Below the pieces are notes generated by a model. It worked only from the letters and a program-made list of their open reading frames with translations. It did no database searches and was not told the origin of the DNA. The position numbers and the translations under genes are program-made. From Chimonanthus salicifolius (Eukaryota; Streptophyta; Magnoliopsida; Laurales; Calycanthaceae): a stretch of DNA of 64,000 bases. Below are positions 10,142-22,930 of the stretch, one piece after another. The stretch spans positions 46,928,201-46,992,200 of the forward strand of contig CM023538.1 in the NCBI GenBank assembly GCA_013350335.1. Direction: 5' to 3'. Within the stretch, counting starts at the first letter, position 1. Each line of letters opens with the position of its first letter.

Positions 10142-11780
10142 CTTTCTATGTTTTAGAGTTTTGACAGAAACAAATGCTTGAATAGAGAGAGAGAGACTCT
10201 ATACCATATTTAAGTAATTCAGAGGAAAAGAAGAGATAAAAAGGGATTGTTCCAGTCACCTTCCAAGCAACCTAGTAAAGACTTCAAGTCTCCCGTCAAC
10301 TCCTCCCCTTCAATTTACTGCAGATTCCAAATATTAATCTTCATCTTACTTTTGACTGGAATGGTCGTTTAAATTTAAGCAGGTCATAAACATGTGAGCC
10401 TGTCACACACTCTCTTTGTTATCGTTCTAAGAAATTCCATGTTCTCATGCATCACTACAATTTATTATTACCCATCAGTTAATAATTTGATGTTTTCTTG
10501 CTTTACTTCAATTTAGAACCCATAAAAAATTATTGAAATAAAGCTATTAACGAAGTCTATATTTTTAACATGAGACTTATAAAATTACCTTTAATCAAAT
10601 TAAATAACTCATAAATTTAAAGATCATAAAAATTTTGAAATTAATTTAAATCATATTAAAGCTTAAAGAGATTAAAAATGTGGTTATATTAATTCAATTA
10701 AGGTTAAAGTAGTATGCCAGATATTCAAGCGACAACTTTTTATAGACTTATAACACGAACCCAAATATGTTCTATATAAAGGTGAAAAGTCAAAGATTAA
10801 ATGAATAATTTAAAGTTATTAAATTAAAAAGCTTCGTAAAAAAACTTCATTCATCCAAGCAATATAACTTATTGTGATATTAAGATGGCACTTTAAGTCT
10901 TTAATTGCAATGATCGTTTAACTTAGTGCACATGGCACTTTAAAGTCTTTAATTTACTGCAGATTCTGAATATTAATCTTTATCATACTTTTGACTGCAA
11001 TGATCGTTTAACTTAGTCCACATGGTAATAAAAATAAATATATTAAAATAAAATAAAATAAGTTTGTTATAAAAAAAAACATGATTTGATTGGTCCAATT
11101 AAGATGATCTTTTGATGAGCCTTATAATCAAGTATAAACCTTTTTAAAAGACCCATTACATAGGGCCAAAGTGTCCCATGTACATATACAGAAGTTATGG
11201 ACTAAAATAACAATTTATAGTTATCAAATTTAAGTTTAAAAACAGTTTCATTGACTCAATCAAATTTGTTTCTTGTTTCTCATATTAAAATATAAACTTT
11301 TGAAGGGACCCATTACATGAAGCCAAACTCACCCAATATATATATGAGTGCAAATAATTTAAAGTTATCAAATCAAGGATGGTCATCCACAAAATGGTGT
11401 GCAGAGTATTACATGAGTACTTAGGTATAACGTCCAAATTAATATAAATCTGAATCTACAAAAGGGGAAAAATCAGTCCTCGGGTTTGACTGCTAATTAA
11501 TTATTTAAATTTAAATTTTTACTAATCAAACTAACTTTCTAAATTAATTTCTAATTTAAATGCACTAAAATTTGAATAAATTAAGAATTTAATTAAAAGC
11601 CTCTCTGAAATCAATCAAAAGGAAAGGCCGGGTCATTACAATTCCCTTTGATAGTTTCTTGTCAACAACTTCTTTTTCACTGCGTATGAGTGTTTCACGT
11701 GGAGAGATGCTAACGTCCGTGCCACTGCTTCTGGACTTTCGATTTTGTAGGAACGGGTCTAAATTCTCTCTGATTGTGAG
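10142..11780. other. RLP-like 5' flank then AT-rich DNA with dispersed repeats
   Basis: 10142-10330 matches the leader and upstream region of the RLP first exon at 50.3 kb, including the left arm of the hairpin described there. A segment with ACTGCAGATTC, ATATTAATC and TTTTGACTG occurs at about 10314-10375 and again at about 10950-11010, with its end part also near 10905-10930. The remainder shows no gene. Confidence 0.45.
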
Positions 11781-11786
11781 AAAATG

Positions 11787-12127
11787 TAAGGTTGTAATTT
11801 GGGTCGGGTGAGTCGAGTTCATTAAAATCCAACTCGATCAAAGTTGATATTTATGGAATCCAACCTGACTCGAATTCTAATCCAAATCAACTCGAATTCT
11901 GACCCGATCTGCATTTTAAATCCATTTTATCTTAATTTTAGTCAAGTCGAATCAGGTTAGGCCGGATCAGGTCGGGTTAACTTGTAAAATCTTCAATCCG
12001 ATCTGACTCGAATTCTATATGGGTTTTTTCTCTTTTCAACCCGACCCGACCTGTTGACCCAAAATTTTTGACCAGATTTACATGATTTCTCAGGTCTCGT
12101 TTTAACCTGACTCAAGTTGCAGCCCTA
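11787..12127. mobile_element. hAT-like MITE, degenerate
   Basis: A 341-bp segment rich in GGGTCGGGT and CGACCCGAC in opposite orientations. Its ends are inverted relatives: TAAGGTTGTAATTTGGGTC on the left and, reading the other strand, TTAGGGCTGCAACTTGAGTC on the right. It resembles the better preserved element at 51661-52056. I cannot see a convincing 8-bp target duplication. Confidence 0.5.
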
Positions 12128-13090
12128 ATCGCATGGGTGGATGTCTGCAGTTCTACAGCTCTTGCATTCTTTGCTAGTGGTATGGGTAGTTATCATAGTT
12201 ATTTTTTATTATGTTAATCACGATTACTTAATCAACACAAACAATGAAGACCTCCCACCGGACATGCCAAAAGGTCGATGGTGATTTGGATATGTGGCTG
12301 ATGGTGATTCGGATATGTGGCTGAATGTAATACAATTATATTTTTATTATATTAACTTTAGCAAATTAAAATATTAATTGTGAAAAATAATTTTTATTTA
12401 AATATTTTTATTTATTTAATTTAAGCAAATAAAGTTGATAATGTTAGGAAACAACACTTTTATTATTATTTAATTTAATTTAAATCAACTAGCTATTTAT
12501 ATGTTTAGTAAATTTAGTTTTAGTTCTCATATAAACAATTATTATTTAATTTTGTAAAGTTAATAAAATCTAAATTGTCATAAAATTTACTTATTTTAAC
12601 TTGAGTCATGAGAAATTACTTCTTTTTAACTTGAACATTACTTAATTAATTAAGTCGGATTGCATGGTCGTAGCCTGAAACTACCCCTTCTTTTTATGAG
12701 AAACTGTAAATTAATTAATTTTAAAATCAAATTTATTTTAAATTGAGCAAAGATCCATCAACATGTGTCCTCCTTGACATCATCATATTTACAACTATCA
12801 TGTCGTCCTTCTAATATTAGCACTTTATTATTGTTTTTAATAAAAGTCTTTAATGAATTATGTTAGACGTACTTTTAAATTTCTCGTTAATCTTTCTTTA
12901 TTGATGAAAGATCCAATTAGAAAAAAAGGCATAGCGTGTTACACAAATCGTGGCCCCTACAATGAAGAAAGTAGAGTAAGCAGTGAAAAGTCTGTCTCTA
13001 AAGATGATTTCTTATGGATACAGTTAAAAAAAAATGCAATGAACAAAAGGTGGAAGTAATATCTTTTGAACTGTTATTGAAAAGTTAAGA
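12128..13090. other. AT-rich DNA, nothing recognised
   Basis: Long A/T runs. The small open frame at 12853-13059 has no recognisable domain. I see no gene. Confidence 0.4.
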
Positions 13091-13139
13091 TTGTCTATAA
13101 ATTAGAGCGCAATTAACGCATCAATATAGTAACAATCAA

Positions 13140-14660
13140 TATAGTTAATTAGATCCTTTTTTACTTTTTCTTTTTATTTGTAAATTAAGTAACCTTTAAA
13201 TCAAGTGTTGGATTGAGAATTTTGAACTAAATAAAATACCACATTTAAAAAGTTTATCTTTCTTTAATTTATTTCACACTTTAAATATTTGTAAATATTT
13301 TTGAAAAAACTAAATCAAATATTCTTCAGAAAAATTATTAAAAAATTGTCGTTTGAATAGTAAATCTGAAAGAGGTCTATGGCCTCTCAACGTAGGCTAA
13401 CTTACTTTTATTCGATTAATGGTAAGTTGTGACAGAATTATGGTTGTCAGGGTACTTGATTTAGTTAGTGCTTATCGTGTCAGGATTACTGTAGTAAAAA
13501 TAATTAAACATTTTGTTTGAAAGATTTCCCAATATGGAGTCCAATATGCATAAACAATTAATCAGCTTAAGATGTAAATCCATGAACATATTTAGATTTT
13601 TTATCAAAAGTCTATATGTTATCTATAGCCCGTCATTCATTTTGAAAAGAAAAAATTTATCTTGGGCTTTCCTAAATTAAATTATTTGTTGAAAAGGTTA
13701 GAAGTAGTCTCAACAATCAAGAAATATAGATTATAATAAATATACGTATGTAGAATTAATATAAAAAAAAATAGACTACAAAAGGTTACATTATGTATAG
13801 ACACAAAGTTTAATAATGAAATTAAGAAGAAAAAAATTGTTTGATTAAAAAGAATTTGGAGATTTTTGTTATCAATTTGCATGTGATCCTCTAAATGACT
13901 CAAGAAAAGATCCTCTAAATCAAGATATAAGAGAAATTATCCCATAAATTGCAATAAATATAAAATACCACACTGAAAAACATAAAGTTTTTACAAAAAT
14001 AAACCTTCAGCGTCCAACGTGTTATAAATGTGGACAAAAAGTTCCTCGTGCTCATAAATGCTTTAAAAGAATTACAAAAAAGAAAATAAATGAATTAGAA
14101 TTCTTTTCAGCAAGTATCACAACCATAGTAATATTGAAATTATCCAGATAATGAAAACAATATAATAAGCAAATATTAAATATGATAAATGAAGTCAATA
14201 AAGGTTGTTATGGAAAAATAACTGCTCTCTAGAATTTAATCAACTGGGTTATGAATCTTCTTCCTCAGAAACTTCCTATTCAGACTTTCATATTAATGTT
14301 TTAGCAAGTGAGAAATTAATGACATAAAATAACCCAAAAAACAAAAAGCACATATAGAAAAAAATAAGACGTATGAAATTGTATAATATGCCAAAAGTTT
14401 AAAAAAGACTTCAAGAAGGAAAACTTTAAGAGATTTACAAAAAAAATTAAATGAAATAATTTTTTTTTAAAGATTTAATAATGAGAGTTGATACTCTTGA
14501 ATATAGAAAAAAAATTAGAAAATAACAATGCAAAATGAATTAAATTTATCAACAAGCCAAACTAATGTAAATGACTTTTAAGATTTATATTCAGAAAATG
14601 GTATACAAAGGTCAGAATGATAATATCAGAAGATTATTCAATTGATATATTCTGCTTATC
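13140..14660 (+). mobile_element. Probable endogenous pararetrovirus (caulimovirid) relic
   Basis: On the + strand, about 13990-14100 reads a basic segment with a zinc-knuckle-like Cys-X2-Cys-X8-His-X2-Cys pattern, followed by a lysine-rich stretch. A serine/glutamate-rich region follows at about 14240-14320. This order resembles the coat-protein end of plant pararetrovirus polyproteins integrated in host genomes. The reading frame is broken by many stops and frameshifts. The noncoding part at 13160-13420 is shared with 53050-53260 and 60610-60825, so the family is repeated here. No reverse transcriptase is visible in this copy. A diverged LTR retrotransposon gag is the main alternative. Confidence 0.5.
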
Positions 14661-16359
14661 AGATATAGTGCCAAAGGTTTAAAATTCGCGCAGGCTGATA
14701 TATCTGCCAAAGGGAGGGAATTGCGGCAGTTTGATGGGAATTCAATTCTATTCATTACCTTCGAACAAGCTTACATGGGCTCTTTTATAGTGTTCAGCGT
14801 AAAACATTACCAAACTGTGATTACAATAAAATATGCCTAAATTGTCTTTAAATATAAATTATAATAAAATGTCTAAACTACTCTCAAATAAAATAAAACT
14901 AAAACTAAACCTATATAATGAAATAACAAAATAAATAAATAAATATGGTAACATATTCCACATCAGTTGCCATCAGTTCATGCTTGCCATCACTTATAAC
15001 CTATCACAGTAACTTTGTCTGCCTCACCCTAGTGTTAATTTTCCTGGTTTTCCTTCTCAGACTCGCCTCGTCTGCTCACCTTCAATATTTTCCTTCCCAC
15101 CAGTTCAACATTGTTTACATTCCAATTTTCCTTCTTGGTAGCACCCCTTTACAAGTATCCATTGCATTGTCCAATGAATTGTAATCTACCTTTTGTGGCA
15201 TTGGATCTACCTCTTTCGGTCATCGAATTTCTTCTGCATCTGGATTTGTCTACCTCTGTTAACTACATTTTTTACGCTCTAGATTTGTCTGCCTCTATCT
15301 TCGATTGTGGTTCCAACCGTCAAGATAAACAAGGTTTGTAAATATCATGTGTCTGCCTTCTCTGTTTTCTTCTGTTCATCCGTTGTTGAATCTACATACG
15401 TGGAACATTGGTTCTATCTTGACTTGACCGGCACATCTAAACCATTGATTCACTGTTGCTCCACCAAATGCCATCATAGGAACATTGGATTCTCAAGTTA
15501 ACTGGTTCAATAATTGCAAACTCAAGTGCGATGCATGGATAAAAGTGAGCCATGTCAAAAAATCTATTATGTCAAATTAATAACTCTAAAAATTCACACA
15601 TTTTTAGAGATTAAATAAAAGATACATAAATTCTAAGTTTTCACAAGTATAGCTATATCTATCCAAAGATATTAACGAAAACAAAATGATATTAAAAATA
15701 ATAAAAATTTCAATGATTTTTAAAATGGACGTTGCTCTTGCATATGGATGGCTAATAATTTGACTAAAAATATAATAAATGCAAAATCTAAAACAATAAG
15801 ATTAAGAGAGATATTTAAAATAAATTATAGCATTGAACTTGGACTTACATTCATATTAGGGATTAAAATGCTAAAGTATAAAATAAAAGGTTAAAATACA
15901 ATGAGAAAAAAATTCAATTCATTATAAAAAAAAAATCAAATACAAGTTTATCCTCTAAGTTTTTATTCTTTGCACAATAAAACATTAAATAGAATAATAA
16001 TAGTAATAATAAATCTAAAATTATAAACATTAAACTTACAACAAATCATTTTCTCAACTACATTGGCTAGGTTGGATTTCCAGGTCTTTACAACCTTTAC
16101 ATGGAACTGTAAATCATTCATGCACCATCAAGCAATCTAGTCTCTTCATCGATCACTAAATCTATGTTGTCTGCCTCCTTACTGATTTCATGTTGCAATC
16201 AAGCCACAAAACTTCCTTTTAATTTGCCGCATTCAAGTCCAAACATTAGCAACTGATCGATTCATCTCTGTTTTATAGTGGTTCCTCATAATTTTGGATT
16301 CCTGGCTTTTAAAAACAACATTCAGAAACAGAAACCAATGCCTATGGATTCGTTGTAAA
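14661..16359. other. Noncoding repeat-like DNA
   Basis: On the - strand, 14960-14690 has an LTR-like look, with a TATAAAAGAGCC box near 14790. 15000-15500 is pyrimidine-rich with scattered short open frames and no domain. 16070-16125 shares a roughly 50-bp stretch (CTTTACAACCTTTACATG) with 19220-19270. No gene is supported. Confidence 0.35.
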
Positions 16360-17320
16360 ATTGGACTTGCCAACTTTGATCCGCAGGCCCACACAGATCA
16401 TGCTTCAAGGTATTTAATTTTAGGTAGGATTTTTTCTGCAATTTCGGCATTTCAGGTGGGGTCCACATCGTGCTAACTCGTCAGGTGACATGGCCTTTCG
16501 AGTTGGATCCCTAAGGGAATAAAATATATTTAATTTATTATGCTTTTGAGGCTAAAAAGTATCCTAAATGGGCCAGGCCCAAACAATGCAAATGGGCCCA
16601 TATTCAGGTATGCATGGGTTCAATGGGTTGTGTTCAGGTCCTTTATTTCCAGCATTGATCTGAGCATATATTTGGAGAGCGAATTTGTCAATTTCGTCCA
16701 ATCGGGCCCGTTCATATTAAATCGGGTTGTTGTCGGATTCGATGCCCGTATCAAAATTGGAGGCATTTTGGAGTACGAACGACTCCTTCTCTATTATCAT
16801 AAAAAAGATAAATTGAATAAATTGAATTTAATGGAGTTTGAGGTGGGAATGGAGAGATCAATGGAGAGAGTGCCACATGGGCAAATTTTGTCTTCACCTT
16901 TATTTGTATAATATAATAGATAAGTATATAGTAAGTTTGACATCTGCCGTATTCGAAACATGGCCAATTTTAAAATTTTATTTAATTAAATATGTTTTCA
17001 ACAAATAATCATGATTTAGTTTTGCCCAATCATGGGAGTCAACTCAAATCTAAACATTTAATTATTTGAATTGAAGAAAGGATTGGGTTTGACCAATGTT
17101 GTAAAAATAAGATCCACATGAGGCTTATGGTAAGCAGAGGTTAATGTAACAAGCGCAACGGCTAAACATGTTTCATGCCTTAAATCCCTGGCAAACAAAT
17201 TCATGCATCAAACGTATCCCTTAGTATGTACGCACTCGTAAAATTCAATACATAAACACAGCTATAAAATGTAGCACAATTTCCTTGTCAATGTTGAAAT
17301 GCATGGTATACACGCAAAAA
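16360..17320. repeat. Copy 1 of the RLP 3'-flank repeat
   Basis: Matches 29938-30900 over most of its length, with shared landmarks such as CAATTTCGGCATTT, GGAGTACGAACGACTC and GAGAGAGTGCCAC. Both copies lie immediately downstream of an RLP C-terminal exon, so a segment carrying the gene end plus flank was duplicated. The open frame at 16540-16911 is a by-product and not a gene. Confidence 0.7.
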
Positions 17321-18180
17321 GTGCAATGAATTTTTAAAGTAGCAATTGACAACTAAAAATAATTTCATTCTCCAACTCTTGCTAATATAAAGAAAAACAA
17401 TAAAACTCCAAAATCCTATTGCATATGACATGGCAACACGTATGACTAGAAATATAGAGGATTGTCTCTAACGTTGATTCATCGTTTTCTTTACTTTGCT
17501 CAAGTGAGGGTTTCATTGAGCAATTTCTCTTGAGAGGTTATCCATAGAGACCTTCTTGATAGATACTCTCGTTGAATGTGTCAAATTGTCCCTATGAACA
17601 TGGAATCATATGTTAAAGATTATTAAAAACAACATTGAATGTCAAAAGTGCATAGAGTTGAGTTAATTCCATCGAAATTTGACCTGTCAGTTTGTTGTTG
17701 GAGATACGGTTTATTATCATAAGTCCAAATACTCCCTCCTCGTGATAATGTTTGCTTTGGGAATATCACCTGTTAAAAGGTTATGATACAAGTTCAATGA
17801 TAATATCTCCTTCCAATATCCTATCTCCAGAGGAATTTTACCAGTCAACTTATTTGAGGAGAAATCAATTCCGATCATCAGAAGAAGTGGAGTGCCTTCA
17901 TATGTAATTGAATATCCCCTAGTTGTAAAGGTCGTTCTTAAGCTGTAGTTTATAGCAACATTAGTTCCGTGAGTTTTATTTTCATCTATGCCCCAAAATA
18001 TCCTAATGCACAACCATCATAAGTACTACAATGTGATCCAAGTAGAGATATTGAAATGTAACTATGAAGTTTTCTCTGAGTGTATTGCGATTGGTCCAAA
18101 CAGGGATATTGATGAAGCAAGGAAGTATGTTTCCTGAAAATTAATTATCTGAAAAGGCCAGCAACCTATGTTTTTTGCAA
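17321..18180 (-). pseudogene. Decayed C-terminal LRR-RLP fragment
   Basis: On the - strand this segment aligns with the last exon at 30903-32383. A piece of an LRR with LLAFSDN comes first, then the island region with YSLRTTFTTRG and ITYEGTPLLLMIGIDFSSNKLTGKIP, two LRRs (17717-18013 is open), a decayed C-cap, and the membrane-helix end with YAIGFW and KSWRMKLFLVV near 17440-17340. Stops and frameshifts are spread throughout. The island Yx8KG motif of the intact gene is Yx8RG here. At 18180 the homology ends abruptly, so the N-terminal half is missing. Non-functional. Confidence 0.85.
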
Positions 18181-20239
18181 AATGGCCTTCTCTCTCTAAG
18201 TCGGGGTTTAAATTCCCTTTTTCATTCCGTGATATCGAAGCTTTGAATACTAAGTATCGGTGTTCTGATAGTGCCTGAACTCATCGGACTTCCGACAAAG
18301 CCCCACAATTTTTTTAAAGTCCCAAAATGTCACTCTCGGATCTGACCCGATGGTCTCCGATAGCCCCTATCGGAGATTCGAAAATGTCAGACTTCCGACA
18401 CTTTCTACTCGGAACTCCGACCCTACCATTCTTTTTTTTTTTTTCTACAATTTGACCTCTGTAATCCTCCCAAGCTTCCCCATTTGGTCAAGCGAATGCA
18501 GCAACACACCCGCTAAGTTCACGCGTGCCAACACTCATATTTCATGGAAATACATTATTGCGTGAACATTAGGTCGTTACAGTAGCTTAACTGGAAAGAA
18601 AACCTCACCCAAACTATGCGCCAATGATTAAAGGTTGAGTGACGATGCCGTGCATATCCATGCATTTTACAATGATTATAGGCAGGTGGCCAACAGTTTG
18701 TTAAATCAAAATTAAAGGCCAAATATAAAATTGATTAGGATAAATGGCATGATGATGATTAAAATAAATATAACTCGTGTTCAAAGAGCTAAGAGCTTCT
18801 GGATAGGGCCATTAATGGGCTGGTCCAGTGTAGGAAAATCACACTTTTGAATAATGTCTCTCAATTGGGTTGATATGTAAAAATGTAGTAAATCATTTTA
18901 TTGGTATCTTTACTAATTTTTGAAATCCAACCAATTCAGTTGTAGAAGATTTCACAATGGTGCCCGAAATGCCAATTTGTCGTCGTTGCCTCTTCTTATC
19001 CAACATAGACCTCACACTAGTCACAAACTAAGAGACTAATATTTTCTGAGCCACCAATTATGCCAAGCAAAGTTACACTCTCTGAAGTGTGTGACAATTT
19101 ATGTAATAAGGTTAGCCATCTTTTCGTGGCTTATGATTGTGGCGGGCCGGTTCGATCCAGCCCAAGAGGACGGTAGTTTGGAGATTGATTGTAACAATGC
19201 AGGTATTGTTGTGGTTGCTAAGTTGGATTTCCTAATCTTTACAACCTTTACATGACACTGTAAACCATTCAATGTAGCCTCTTCCTCAACCACTGTATTG
19301 TATGGAAGAAGAAGAGAAAGTTGGAAACATTTAATGCTTCCTTGAGAGATTTTAAAGAAATTAAGGAGATGAATTCATGAAAAGAAAAAAGCAATTAATA
19401 GATAATAAAATTTAAATGTTTTTAATTACCCAACTTAAATGGAAGATTTTTTGATTAGTTTGCTCAATAGACAAGATTTAAGACTATTCAAAATTGTTGA
19501 ATGATAGTGAATATGGAGTGGTTTCATCGAATCCAAGTCACAAAATGAGGGAATTTGATGAAGGTAACGTAGGGTTTAATACCTACTTAAATCATCATAC
19601 TGAAAATAATATTTTTTTACTTAAAATCCTCAGATTTCAATCAAGGACAATGAAAGCGAAACTTCGGATATCTACTCTCATTCTCACTCAAAAAGGAGGA
19701 TATAGTTCTAATTTAGACGGGACAATTTCATGAAAGAAATTAGGATTCTAGACATTAGATTCAAACAAGAAATTGAGAATCTGAATGTTAAATTTTAATA
19801 CATTTAATTAACTAAATTAGATGCAATTAAATTAAATATACATGAATTCTTATTCGACTCGAATTCAGATTGAAAATTTAAGAATGTTCGAATGAATCAA
19901 TTTGGATTGTCGAATTACAATTTAATTAAGTAATTGAAATGGATGCAAGACATGAAACTTAAATTCACCAAATAATTAAAATTCAACAGTTAAATTCAAT
20001 TTAATTCAAACACATAAAACAAATCAAATTCAAAAGGAAACAAATACAAGACACACCAAATTGCTCAAATTTCTTTTTTTTACAAAGCTTGATCGATTCT
20101 CAATTTATAGACCTTATTTGTTAAGAAAACAAAAAGAAAGGAAAAAAATAAATAAAAGAAGTATGTCAATGTCTGTTGGGCTTGCAAGCCTGGTTGAATT
20201 TGGTCGAACGAGTTTCATGTTGTTGATGTGCATATTTTA
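18181..20239. other. No gene; mixed noncoding DNA
   Basis: 18240-18420 contains repeated TTCCGAC and TCGGA stretches in both orientations. 19190-19270 shares a short stretch with 16070-16125. The small open frames (for example 19494-19733) have no recognisable domain. Confidence 0.4.
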
Positions 20240-22930
20240 CATTTATAATCTCGCAAGCGCACGAACCATGTATAGTACAGCTGTATGATTGCGAGGTCAA
20301 AACCAAAGGAAATCTACAAAATATATGTTTAAAATTAAATCGGTACCTTTAAAAAGATGTAATCATAAGAAATATAATATATGAAGTTACAATTTTAATT
20401 TAGAAAACGAAAGTAACGCCCTCATTATCTAACTTATGATTTAACAAGTCGAGAATCAAATCCATCTTCTTTGTTATTAAAATGGTGAAACAAGAATATG
20501 CAGTCTCATCTTAATTTAAATTCACATGTTTTAAGATTAAAATATCATATCTCCAACCTTAGTTATTTAAATCTTGAGAGGGAGAGAATTTGAAAACGAA
20601 GAATTAAAGAATAAAATACATAAACATACAAGAATAAAAACGTGAAAATAAATTGAACATTAAAAATACAACACACAAACAAAGGAACTAACATAATAAA
20701 GACTGAAATTGAAATTGCAAGTAAAGTAAATGACAAAATTTAAAAGTGCAGTATTTAAAGGGTGGTTGCTAGAATAGGCCACTCATCACTCAAAATGTGA
20801 AAACAAATACAAAACCTAGATCTGAAATTCGCGTAAAGATCTGAAATACAATTCATACTTACTAATAAAGACAAGATTCACAACTTTTAATTTAATTAAT
20901 TAAACCTTACTAATCATGATTCAATATTTACAATCAAGATCCTAACTATTGCATTTGCTCATGTTTAATTAATGAAACAAAAGTTGCAAACTTGAAATTA
21001 AAAGCAAAATAATCACAAAAGAATTTTAGAACTTGGATGATTCAGGATTATAAATGGATGCTTTGTATTTATTTAATGGAAGAGTTCAGTATAGGCACTT
21101 ATAAATTAAATACAAGAAAGACAACATAAAAATAAAAATCTACAACTCTCACTTGTAAATTCGAATGGTACTCCTGTTTTCTTGTTTTTTCTCCCTAACC
21201 TTGGTCCTCTCAAGCTCCAGACAAATTCGAATTTTATTGTTGGCTTAGTGCTCTATTTATAGGCTCGGTGTTGGAATGGACGGCTGAGATTTAATTTTGG
21301 TTTGAGTGATAAATGTGTGGCTTGGATTAGATCTCATTAGAAGTGGGTGATTGGGAGTAAAAGTCCCAAAAGTTAGGGTTTGAACGAGGTGTACACGGAT
21401 TTTGGGATGTGTGGTGGCTTGGACTGGAGTGCAAGCAAGGAGAGAGATTTTAGGATTGGATTTGGCATGAGATTTTCGAATTTGGCTACGTGGGATTAGG
21501 GTTTGTTTAATGAAATGCAAATGGATGGGTGAGATTGATAGATGAGGTGAATGGATGGATGAGATGAGATATGATGATGTAGAGAGTTGACTAGGTGTAG
21601 AATTAGAATGTGGAGGCTTTGGATTGTGAAAATGGTGTGAGGTGTTGGTGATGTGGATGATGAGGTGTGTTAGGATCCTAGGAGTGTATCTAGATGGTTT
21701 TAGGTCTAAGTGCATGGAGAGGTTTTAGGTTGCAAAAATCATGTGGAGTGTGTGTTGGATGGATAAGGTGGTGACAAGGCCTATGCACATGGAGGCTATC
21801 TTGGGTTACAAGTTGTTCTAACTTAGGGTTTAACGAATGGATGGTTAAGATTGGTTTGGGTTAGATCTAATGGTTTTAATGTTAATTGGCTAAAATAAAT
21901 TATATATATGGTAGGTATCTAATGTAGGGTTTGGATTCAAAGGTTGACCTAAATGGATGATGAAATGCATGTATATCATGATGAATGTATGCATTGGATA
22001 GGTAAGGTGACTCTAGGGTTTTTCCTTGGTTTATGAGTGATATGAATGATTGATATGAAATATCCTAAGATCTAATGGTTTGGATGGTTGATGAGTGATC
22101 TAAGGTGATGGATGCATAGGTGATGCGAGGATGGATGGTCTAGATCTAAGGTTTATGCATGTTTGGTTTGGATTTGATAGGTGGATCTAGGGTTTCCTAA
22201 GTTTAATGATATGAAATGAATGGTATGGATGAGATGTATGGAATGAATGGTTACGATTGCATGATTTGGCTAATGGATGGTTGAGATTGCATAGAGCGAG
22301 GATTGGATGGTGTGGATTGATAAGGAAATGGACAAGGCTTAGGCGTGTGAATGGTTTATGGACTTGGGTTTTAGACCTATAAATGAGCACATGGGCCTCC
22401 AGTGGATCTTTGACTTGAGCTTGAGGACTTGGGCCTTTGTTGGATTTTGGAGTGCACATTAGCCCGGCCCATCTTGTAATATGTGCATGGACTTCTTGTG
22501 GCCTGGCCCAATGTTGGCCTATTGAGCTTAGCTTGGCCCAATTGAAGTAGATCTCTCATTCATTTGATCTTGATTTTCAGTCTTTGGCACTTGAATTGCA
22601 TGTTCTCTCTCCCAGAATTAAATAATTAACTCCACCACTTTAAAATCTAAAATATTGATTAAGTCTAGACTCTCATAACCGGATCTATACTAACCAATTT
22701 ACATGAAAAACTTAAAAGTGGCCCGAATTAATTACTAAAATTCCATATCTTCTATTTTAGGCTCAAAACTAGCAATGATCCCTGACTTAGCTTGATTTCT
22801 TGTATTCTCTATTTTTAAAATACAAAACTAAGAAACTAAATTAAATGGACTAATATACACAAAATTAAGAGCCAACTGGTCCAATAATTAGAGCTAAAGA
22901 TGTAAGATTTTAGTACTCAACACATGGTTT
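20240..22930. repeat. Retroelement-like noncoding block
   Basis: It begins near a TCGCAAGCGCACGAA motif (20250-20264), which recurs in variant form at 24061-24075. 21250-22560 is G/T-biased on the + strand with many GGATGG and GATGAG repeats, which gives stop-poor frames on the other strand. No protein domain is visible. I take it as the noncoding part of a large LTR element, but I cannot define its ends. Confidence 0.35.

Noticed and set aside
19143..19160. tRNA-like GGTTCGATCC
   Set aside because: No cloverleaf can be drawn with the neighbouring bases.
21257..21715. 152-codon - strand frame rich in His, Ser, Thr and Pro
   Set aside because: Produced by G/T-biased repeats (GGATGG, GATGAG) on the other strand; no domain and no gene structure.
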